The translations under genes and the position numbers were made by a program. Source: Belnapia arida (GTDB lineage: Bacteria; Pseudomonadota; Alphaproteobacteria; Acetobacterales; Acetobacteraceae). From it: a stretch of DNA of 64,000 nt. The notes under the pieces are model-generated. The model had not been told where the DNA came from, ran no database searches, and saw nothing but the letters and a program-made list of their open reading frames with translations. The first letter of the stretch is position 1. Each line of letters begins with the position of its first letter. This document shows positions 8,245 through 15,217 of this stretch, piece after piece. The stretch spans positions 62,001 to 126,000 of the forward strand of contig NZ_JAETWB010000006.1 in the NCBI RefSeq assembly GCF_016773205.1. The letters run 5' to 3'.

Positions 8245-9348
8245 ATGGACATCCCCCCCGATCGCACTGGCTTTGCCGGCACCATCTCCGATCAGAACCC
8301 GATGGGCACGGACGGCTTCGAATTCGTCGAGTTCACCGGCCCCGACATGCCGGGGCTGGAGGCGCTGTTCGAACGGCTCGGCTTCACCCGCGTCGCCGTG
8401 CATCGCAGCAAGCAGGTCTCGCTCTGGCGGCAGGGCGACATCAACTTCATCCTGAATGCGGAGCCAGAGAGCTTCGCGCAGGCCTTCCAGAAGGTGCATG
8501 GGCCGTCGGCCTGCGCCATGGCTTTCCGCGTCGCGGACGCGGCCCGCGCCTATGAGCGGGCGATCGCCCTTGGCGCCAAGCCCGTCACCGGCAAGGTCGG
8601 GCCGATGGAGCTGAACATTCCGGCCATCGAGGGCATCGGCGGGAGCCTGCTCTATTTCGTGGACCGCTATGGCGCGAAGGGCAGCATCTACGACGTCGAC
8701 TTCCGCTGGATCGAGGGCGCCAATCCGCGGCCGGCCGGCCAGGGACTTACCGTCATCGACCACCTGACGCACAATGTGCATCGCGGGCGGATGGATGTGT
8801 GGTGGAGCTTCTACGAGAAACTCTTCAATTTCCGTGAGATTCGCTATTTCGACATCGAGGGCAAGCTGACCGGACTGAAGTCTCGCGCGCTCACCTCGCC
8901 TTGCGGCCAGATCCGCATCCCAATCAACGAGAGCAGTGACGACAAGTCGCAGATCGAAGAATACCTCCGCGCCTACAATGGCGAGGGCATCCAGCACATC
9001 GCCCTCGGCACCAACGACATCTTCGCCAGCGTCGAGGGTATGCGGACCGGCGGCATCGAGTTCATGGATAGCCCGGACACCTATTACGAGCTGTTGCCGA
9101 AGCGGATGCCGGACCTGACGGTTGAGGAAATCGGGCGACTGGCGCGCAACCGCATCCTCACCGATGGTGCGCCGACGCCGGAAGGCGGTCGGCTGCTGCA
9201 GATCTTTACCGGCACGGTCATCGGCCCGATCTTCTTCGAGCTGATCCAGCGCAAGGGCGACCAGGGCTTCGGCGAAGGGAATTTCCGCGCTCTCTTCGAG
9301 AGCATAGAGCTGGACCAGATTCGGCGTGGGGTGCTGGCGGCGGAGTGA
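8245..9348 (+). CDS. hppD: 4-hydroxyphenylpyruvate dioxygenase
   Basis: Fe(II) dioxygenase turning 4-hydroxyphenylpyruvate into homogentisate, the second committed step of tyrosine catabolism. It is 367 residues with the two vicinal-oxygen-chelate halves. Predicted iron ligands are H173 (IDHLTHNV), H251 (GIQHIALGT) and E332 (IFFELIQRKGDQGFGEGNF). The ATG at 8245 follows a TGAGGAGA site that overlaps the phhA stop, indicating coupling. The later homogentisate genes (hmgA, maiA, fahA) are not in this window. Confidence 0.97.
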   Translation: MDIPPDRTGFAGTISDQNPMGTDGFEFVEFTGPDMPGLEALFERLGFTRVAVHRSKQVSLWRQGDINFILNAEPESFAQAFQKVHGPSACAMAFRVADAARAYERAIALGAKPVTGKVGPMELNIPAIEGIGGSLLYFVDRYGAKGSIYDVDFRWIEGANPRPAGQGLTVIDHLTHNVHRGRMDVWWSFYEKLFNFREIRYFDIEGKLTGLKSRALTSPCGQIRIPINESSDDKSQIEEYLRAYNGEGIQHIALGTNDIFASVEGMRTGGIEFMDSPDTYYELLPKRMPDLTVEEIGRLARNRILTDGAPTPEGGRLLQIFTGTVIGPIFFELIQRKGDQGFGEGNFRALFESIELDQIRRGVLAAE

Positions 9349-9699
9349 GCCTCAGCGGCGGCCTCTCGCGCGGCTATCGTCGCGGCGGGCCGCATCGGGG
9401 TCCTGGCCGGTGAGGCGCGGTGGAGCAGGTCGGTCTGCCGTAGAGGCCGGCCCTGCTTGCGCTTCCGGCCGCGTGCCTTGGTACGGGCGTCAATCTCCGC
9501 CGGGTTGGGCTGGTGCTTCTTCCAATCCCATTCCGGGCCGATGGGCTGCGGCCTCTCGGCGGATTGGGCGAGGGCATGGCCAGACAGGTCACGGCCAGCA
9601 AAGCCTGCCATTGCCGAAGGTCATGCAGCGCCCCGGAGCCTTTCCCTGCAGCGACGCAGTCTGCACCGATCAGTTTTTCCCGGTCATCGCCGGCACCTG
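9349..9699. other. 351-base gap between hppD and fliJ without a convincing gene
   Basis: This holds the 3' ends of two convergent units. A leftward open frame starting at ATG 9611 reads plausible protein for about 60 codons (segments such as GPEWDWKKHQPNPAEIDARTK, then a basic KARGRKRKQG). It then runs on without a stop into the antisense of hppD, so it is either a degraded gene or a chance frame in G+C-rich DNA. No tRNA, strong terminator or repeat was seen. Confidence 0.4.
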
Positions 9700-10101
9700 T
9701 CATCCGCGCAGGGCAAGGCGCGCCGCGGCGTCGTCGAGCAGCGATTGTGACCGGCGCGCGGCCTGACGCCGTGCTGCCTCCGCCCGGGCCCCGCGCAAAT
9801 GCTCGAGCGCCCGCTCCGCGGCACGGCACTCAACCAAGCCTTGACGGGCAATGGTGGCGCTTTCGTCGGCAAATCCGGCGGCGCGGATGGCGCGATCCCG
9901 CTCGGCCAGTCCGCGGGCGAGCCATCTCCCGTACTCCTCCTCCCTGCCCGGTTGACCCTCCAGGCGGAGCGCCGCCCCGGCCGCCACCGCACGGGCCTCG
10001 GCCGCCATCAGCCGGGCATTGGCCTCGCCGAGCACGCGCCGCGCCTCGTCGCTCTCCAGCCGCCGCAACCGGGCCAGCGCGGCAAGCGGATCACGCCGCA
10101 T
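9700..10101 (-). CDS. fliJ: FliJ-like flagellar export chaperone
   Basis: 133 residues, almost entirely helical and rich in Ala, Arg and Glu, as in the FliJ coiled-coil protein. FliJ sits in the stalk of the flagellar export ATPase and escorts substrates. Sequence signatures of FliJ are weak, so the call rests on size, coiled-coil composition (LRRLESDEARRVLGEANARL near the N-terminus) and position directly downstream of fliI, which it overlaps by 11 bases. A longer in-frame start exists but would read antisense-like sequence. A start two codons upstream (ATG at 10107) is equally possible. Confidence 0.65.
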   Translation of the reverse strand: MRRDPLAALARLRRLESDEARRVLGEANARLMAAEARAVAAGAALRLEGQPGREEEYGRWLARGLAERDRAIRAAGFADESATIARQGLVECRAAERALEHLRGARAEAARRQAARRSQSLLDDAAARLALRG

Positions 10102-11455
10102 CGGCATCGCCCAGCGCCTCGGCCAGCGCAGCGAAAGCCCCCGCGACGCTGTCCCGCTCGCCCTTGCCTTGGGCCAGCATGGCTTCGATCCGCGGCGCGA
10201 GGCGCACCGCCTCATCCACCGCCGGGTCGGCCCCGGCGCGATAGGCACCGAGCCGGACCAGATCCGCCATCTCCGCATGCAGGGCGAGGATGGCACGCGC
10301 CCGCCGCATCAGCGCCGCTTCCTCAGGCTGCAGGCAGCCGGGCACGGTGCGCGAGAGGCTGCGCAGGATATCGATCGCCGGATAGCGCCCGCGCTCGCCG
10401 ATGGCGCGGTCGAGCACCACATGCCCGTCGAGGATGCCGCGCACCGCATCGGCTACCGGCTCGTCATGGTCATCGCCCTCGACCAGCACGGTGAAGAGGC
10501 CGGTGATGGCGCCGGCGCATCCCTCCGCCCGCGGCCCGGCGCGCTCCAGCAGGCGCGGCAACTCGGCAAAGACGCCTGGCGTGTAGCCACGTGTCGTTGG
10601 CGGCTCGCCCGCCGCGAGGCCGATCTCCCGCAGGGCGAGGGCGAAGCGGGTGACGCTGTCCATCATCAGCAGCACCTGGCGGCCGGCATCGGCGAAATGC
10701 TCAGCGATGGCCATGGCGGCGAGCGCGGCCTCGCGCCGCATCAGCGGCGGGCTGTCCGACGTGGCGCAGACGACGACGCTGCGGGCGAGGCCGGCCGGGC
10801 CGAGGTCATCCTCGAGGAATTCCCGCAACTCCCTCCCGCGTTCCCCGACCAGGGCCAGCACGGCGACATCGCAATCCGCCCCGGCCGCCAGCATGGAGAG
10901 CAGGGTGGACTTGCCGACGCCCGAGGCCGCGAAGAGGCCGAGCCGCTGGCCACGCCGGCAGGTGGCGAAGGCATCAAGCGCCCGCACCCCGAGATCGAGA
11001 CGTGGTCCCAGCCGCGCCCGAGTCCCCGCCTCCGGCGGCGCGGCGCGGACCGGCAGCGGCAGCGGGCCAGGGCGAAGCGGCCCCTTGCCGTCGATCGCCC
11101 GCCCGAGCGGATCGACCACCCGGCCAAGCCAGCTCTCGTCGACGGACAGACAAGCCTGCGGCGCCAGCACGGCTGGCGTCCCTGGTGCGATGCCCTCCAG
11201 CGGTGCGAAGGCGAGGGCACGGGCCTGGCCGCCCTGGAACCCCACGACCTCGGCCGGGACAAGCGCCCGGTCAGGCGGCTGCAGATGAAGTCGGGCCCCG
11301 ACTTTCAACCAAGAGGCGAGTCCCTCCACATTGAGCTGGAGGCCCTCTGCCCCCACAACCCTGCCGTGCAAACGCAGCCTCTCGGCGCGCCGCAAGGCGG
11401 ATTGAAGGCCTTTCAGAGACGGATTCAGCTGCATTCGCATGAGAATTGGCCTCAT
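10091..11455 (-). CDS. fliI: Flagellum-specific export ATPase FliI
   Basis: F1-beta-like ATPase that powers type III export of flagellar subunits, working as a hexamer at the membrane. The P-loop is ASGVGKSTLL. The Walker B strand is VLLMMDSVTRFA, followed by the REIGLAAGEPPTTRGYTP block diagnostic of FliI/YscN ATPases. The length of 454 residues is normal. The start is uncertain: ATGs at 11455, 11440 and 11434 are all possible ahead of MQLNPSLKG. It is divergent from ctrA. An 11-base inverted repeat brackets all three starts. Confidence 0.95.
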   Translation of the reverse strand: MRPILMRMQLNPSLKGLQSALRRAERLRLHGRVVGAEGLQLNVEGLASWLKVGARLHLQPPDRALVPAEVVGFQGGQARALAFAPLEGIAPGTPAVLAPQACLSVDESWLGRVVDPLGRAIDGKGPLRPGPLPLPVRAAPPEAGTRARLGPRLDLGVRALDAFATCRRGQRLGLFAASGVGKSTLLSMLAAGADCDVAVLALVGERGRELREFLEDDLGPAGLARSVVVCATSDSPPLMRREAALAAMAIAEHFADAGRQVLLMMDSVTRFALALREIGLAAGEPPTTRGYTPGVFAELPRLLERAGPRAEGCAGAITGLFTVLVEGDDHDEPVADAVRGILDGHVVLDRAIGERGRYPAIDILRSLSRTVPGCLQPEEAALMRRARAILALHAEMADLVRLGAYRAGADPAVDEAVRLAPRIEAMLAQGKGERDSVAGAFAALAEALGDADAA

Positions 11456-11482
11456 TTTGAGTTTTTGAAACTCCGTCTCTGA
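11413..11482 (-). repeat. Inverted repeat bracketing the fliI start codon
   Basis: TCAGAGACGGA at 11413-11423 and its exact complement TCCGTCTCTGA at 11472-11482, with a 48-base loop. In the fliI transcript one arm is in the leader and the other in the first codons, so all candidate start codons lie in the loop. A smaller perfect repeat (GAGTTT-TTG-AAACTC, 11459-11473) sits in the leader. This could be an mRNA structure affecting fliI translation, or chance. Confidence 0.4.
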
Positions 11483-11542
11483 TCTTTATACGTCTCAAAG
11501 ATGAATAGGTTCTTCCAAATGCGCGTGAAAGTGATATCTCTA

Positions 11543-11559
11543 CACACGTAAAACGTGTG
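11543..11559. promoter_or_regulatory. Palindrome just upstream of the ctrA ribosome binding site
   Basis: CACACGT-AAA-ACGTGTG, seven-base perfect arms with a three-base spacer. It ends at the Shine-Dalgarno GGAGGA of ctrA. It could be an operator or an mRNA hairpin limiting ctrA translation. No TTAA-N7-TTAA CtrA box is visible in the fliI-ctrA gap. Confidence 0.4.
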
Positions 11560-11571
11560 GAGGACCGTAGT

Positions 11572-12311
11572 ATGCGTGTGCTTTTGGTTGAGGATGATCT
11601 GACGGCAGCCCGTGGCATCACGGCCATGCTGAAGGCTTCCGCCATGGTGGTGGATGCGGTGGATAGCGGCGAGGAAGCACTGGAGCTGGTGCGCCTCTAC
11701 GACTATGACATCGTCATCTTCGACCTCGTCCTTCCTGATATGGAAGGCTACGAAGTCGTCGTCGGCTGCGCGCGAGCCGGGTGGAAACGCCGGTTCTGAT
11801 CCTCTCCGGCCTTGCCCGGCCGCAGGCCAAGGTGAAGGGCTTTGGCGTCGGCGCCGACGATTTCATCACCAAGCCCTTCGACGGGCAGGAGCTGCTGGCC
11901 CGCATCCAGGCCGTGGTTCGCCGTGCGAAGGGCTTCGCGCAGCCGAGCCTTTCGGTGGGCGGCCTGACGCTGAATCTCGGCTCGCGCGAGGTGACGGTGG
12001 GCGGCCAGCAGGTTCACCTCACCGGCAAGGAATATGCGATCCTCGAGCTGCTGACGCTGCGCAAGGGCATGGTCCTCACCAAGGAGGCTTTCCTCAACCA
12101 CCTGTACGGCGGCATGGACGAGCCTGAAGTGAAGATCATTGATGTCTTCATCTGCAAGCTGCGCAAGAAGCTGGCCCAGGCCGGGGCCGACAACCTGATC
12201 GGCACCGTCTGGGGCCGCGGCTATGTCCTGCGCGAACCTGACACCCGCCTTGCCTCCGGCTTCGCGGCGCCCCGCCCAGCCGCCATCCCCGCCGACCGTC
12301 AGGTCGCGTGA
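11572..12311 (+). pseudogene. ctrA: ctrA, cell-cycle/motility response regulator, interrupted by a one-base frameshift
   Basis: OmpR-type regulator with receiver and winged-helix domains. Frame one gives MRVLLVEDDLTAARG and the phosphoacceptor D51 in [14 protein letters not shown], then leaves the family sequence and stops at 11797-11799. The missing part resumes in the next frame from 11763 ([16 protein letters not shown], the DDFITKPFD lysine, then the near-invariant [20 protein letters not shown] and [14 protein letters not shown] of CtrA). One base inserted at 11760/11761 would restore VVRRLR and a protein of about 246 residues. As written, only a 75-residue receiver fragment without DNA-binding domain is made. 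A sequencing error is quite possible. The start has a GGAGGA site. Confidence 0.9.
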
Positions 12312-12318
12312 CCTGCGA

Positions 12319-12349
12319 AAGGCCCGGTGACGTCGAATCACCGGGCCTT
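12319..12349. terminator. Bidirectional terminator between ctrA and cheR
   Basis: Perfect 12-base stem AAGGCCCGGTGA (12319-12330) and TCACCGGGCCTT (12338-12349) with a seven-base loop. It sits in the 64-base gap between the convergent ctrA and cheR stops. The stem ends in AA/TT but lacks a long T-tract, so it may be a weak intrinsic terminator serving both directions. Confidence 0.75.
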
Positions 12350-12375
12350 CCGAACCCCAAGCACTACTGAAGCAT

Positions 12376-13197
12376 TCAGCCCGCCAGGGCTGCTTCCCTT
12401 GGCCGTTCATAGGCGCCACGCTCGCCGGGCACCGGCACCAACCGGTCCGTCAGCCCGAGCACCGTCTCCGCCCCACCCAGATATAGCACGCCATCGGGCT
12501 GCAGCTGCGCCGCAAGGGCGTTCAGCACACGCGCCTTGGTCGGGGCATCGAAATAGATCAGCACATTGCGGCAGAAGATCACGTCGAACCGCCCGAAGCC
12601 GCGCAGCTCTCCGAGGAGGTTGCCGCGCTCGAACCGCACCATGTTGCGCAGCTCGGGCGAGACCCGCCAACGCCCTTCCTCCTGCCGGAAGTGCTTCACC
12701 AGCAGCCGGGCCGGCAGGCCGCGCTGTACCTCGAATTGGGTGAAGTACCCCTCCCGCGCCCGGGCGACGACCCCATCGGCGATATCCGTGCCGATGATCT
12801 CCACCCGCCGGCCTTCCAGCGGAACCTCTCCTAGAAGCATGGCGATCGAATAGGCTTCCTGGCCGGTCGAGCAGGCCGCCGACCAGATGCGAAGCGTCGC
12901 ACCCGCTGGCCGCGCGCGGATCAGCACAGGCAGGACCTTCCGCAAATGGTCGAAAGGCTTGCCGTCACGGAAGAAGCTGCTCTCGTTGGTGGTGAGCGCC
13001 TCCGTCACCGCCTCGGCCAGCGCCCCGGCCCGCGGATCGCGCAGCTTGAGGGCCAGCGCATCCAGGCTGGCGAGGCCGTCGCGCTTCAGCAGCGGGCCAA
13101 GCCGGGTCTCCAGCATGTAGCCCTTGTCCGACGTTAGCACGAGGCCGGAGCGGGACTTCACCAGCCCGGCGATAAAGGCGAAGCTGTCGGGACTCAT
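12376..13197 (-). CDS. cheR: Chemotaxis protein methyltransferase CheR
   Basis: Methylates glutamates on chemoreceptors using SAM. It is 273 residues: an N-terminal helical CheR domain, then the SAM domain with RIWSAACSTGQEAYSIAM. The IIGTDIADGVVARAREG block and FDVIFCRNVLIYFD are hallmark CheR motifs. It is the last gene of the leftward chpT-cheA-cheW-cheY-cheB-cheR operon and overlaps cheB by four bases. No chemoreceptor gene lies in this window. Confidence 0.97.
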   Translation of the reverse strand: MSPDSFAFIAGLVKSRSGLVLTSDKGYMLETRLGPLLKRDGLASLDALALKLRDPRAGALAEAVTEALTTNESSFFRDGKPFDHLRKVLPVLIRARPAGATLRIWSAACSTGQEAYSIAMLLGEVPLEGRRVEIIGTDIADGVVARAREGYFTQFEVQRGLPARLLVKHFRQEEGRWRVSPELRNMVRFERGNLLGELRGFGRFDVIFCRNVLIYFDAPTKARVLNALAAQLQPDGVLYLGGAETVLGLTDRLVPVPGERGAYERPREAALAG

Positions 13198-14287
13198 GCC
13201 ATCACTCCTTGCCGGACCGACCGGAACCGGGCTTCGGCCGCCGCCACTATCTGATCCGCCAACCCCTCGGGCGGCAAAAGGGCTTGGGCCAGGCCGGCCC
13301 GTGCCACGGCGCCCGGCATGCCCCAGACCACCGAACTCGCCTCATCCTGAGCCAGCACCGTGCCGCCCGCGGCGGCGACGGCACGGCAGCCGAGCAACCC
13401 ATCCTGCCCCATTCCGGTGAGGATCACGGCCAGCACCGCGCCGCCACAGGCTGCGCCGAGGCTGCGCAACATCGGATCGACGGCAGGGCGACAGAAATTC
13501 TCGGGCGGCGCATCGGACAGCCGGACGAGGAGACCGCCATCAGCCTTGCCCTCGACCAGCAGATGCCGGTCGCCGGGCGCGAGGTAGAACCGCCCGGGCT
13601 GCAACAGCTCGCCGTCGCGCGCTTCGGCACAGCCGGGGCCACCGAGCCGGTCCAAGTGGTCGGCCAGCATCGCGGTGAAGCCGGCCGGCATGTGCTGCAC
13701 GGCGACAATGGGCACCGGCAGAGGCCGGTTGAGGCCGCGCAGCAAGGCGGTCAGTGCTTGCGGGCCTCCCGTGGAGCAGCCGATGGCGATCGCCCGCAAG
13801 GCACGCCCCGTGGCAAGCGCCGGGGCCCGCACGGGAGCCACGGCCTTGGCCGCCGGCCGCGACGGGCCGACCCGCGCCCAGCCCTTTACCTTGGCGAGCA
13901 GTTCCGCGCGAAAGCCGGGATCGGCAAGGCCCCCGCCGGCGGCACCGGGCTTCGGGATGTAATCCGCGGCCCCGGCGCGCAAGGCGGCCATGGTGACGGT
14001 TGCACCCTTCTGGGTCAGCGCGCTGGCGACGATGACCGCCGGCCGCGGCTCCTGCTGGAGCAGAAGCGGCAAGGCGGTCATGCCATCCATCACCGGCATT
14101 TCCAGATCGAGCAGCACCACCTGCGGTCGGCCGGTGAGCGGAAGGGCAGCGAAGGCGTCGACGGCCTGCTTCCCATCGCCCACGCGGGAGACGACCTTGA
14201 TGCCGGGGTCGGCTTCCAGCACCCGCGCCAGGGCGGCGCGTACGGTTGCGCTGTCGTCGCAGAGCATGACCCGGACGGGAGCGGCGG

Positions 14288-14291
<4 letters not shown>
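13194..14291 (-). CDS. cheB: Chemotaxis response regulator protein-glutamate methylesterase CheB
   Basis: Removes methyl or amide groups from chemoreceptors, activated by CheA phosphorylation. It is 365 residues: a receiver with phosphoacceptor D62 (LLDLEMPVMDG) and KP at 114, a short Ala/Pro linker, and the methylesterase domain. The catalytic triad is S173 (GCSTGG), H200 (VQHMP) and D297 (LTGMGQDG). It overlaps cheY and cheR by four bases each. Confidence 0.97.
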
Positions 14292-14680
<389 letters not shown>

Positions 14681-14710
14681 TCTGTGGTTCTCCTTGCCCG
14701 GAGGCGAAGC

Positions 14711-15205
14711 TCAGCCGATCGCCAGGATGCGTTCGACATTGATCACGATCAGCAGCCGCTCGCCGATCCGATGGACGCCGTTCGAGACGTCGCGCCAGAC
14801 GGCATCGAGCGTAACCGGATTGGGTGCGCGCTCGGCACGCGGCAGCGGCAGCACTTCTCCCACTTGGTCCGCCAGCAGGCTGTAGAGCTCTCCGTCACGC
14901 TCGACGACGACGCTCATCGCGCCCCGATGCCCCTCCGCCCTTGGCGGCAGGCCAAGCCGGCAGCGCAGGTCGATCGCCGTGACGATGCGGCCGCGCAGGT
15001 TGAGGCTGCCGGCCACCTCGGCCGGCGCCAGCGGGATGCGAGTGATAGCCTGCACGCCGAGCACGTCGCGGATGGCGAGGACGGGGACGCCGCAGAGCTG
15101 GTCGGCGACGGTCAGCGTCAGGTAGATGTCCTCCGCAGCGTCCGCCTGCAGGCCGCCGCGCATCGGCAGGCCGGGCGCCGGGCCCGTAGTGGTCTGGGTC
15201 TGCAT
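14711..15205 (-). CDS. cheW: Chemotaxis coupling protein CheW
   Basis: A 164-residue scaffold linking CheA to receptors. The CheW fold is visible from about residue 28: GVPVLAIRDVL, the IPLAPAEVAGSLNLRGRIV block with its conserved NLRG, and an ERDGELYSLLADQVGEVL segment. The N-terminal 25 residues are a Gly/Pro/Thr-rich tail. It starts 12 bases after the cheA stop. Confidence 0.95.
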   Translation of the reverse strand: MQTQTTTGPAPGLPMRGGLQADAAEDIYLTLTVADQLCGVPVLAIRDVLGVQAITRIPLAPAEVAGSLNLRGRIVTAIDLRCRLGLPPRAEGHRGAMSVVVERDGELYSLLADQVGEVLPLPRAERAPNPVTLDAVWRDVSNGVHRIGERLLIVINVERILAIG

Positions 15206-15217
15206 GGGGGATCCTCC

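Noticed and set aside
9084..9611. 175-codon leftward frame over the hppD 3' end
   Set aside because: Most of it is antisense to the conserved C-terminus of hppD. Only the first 60 codons look protein-like and there is no natural stop.
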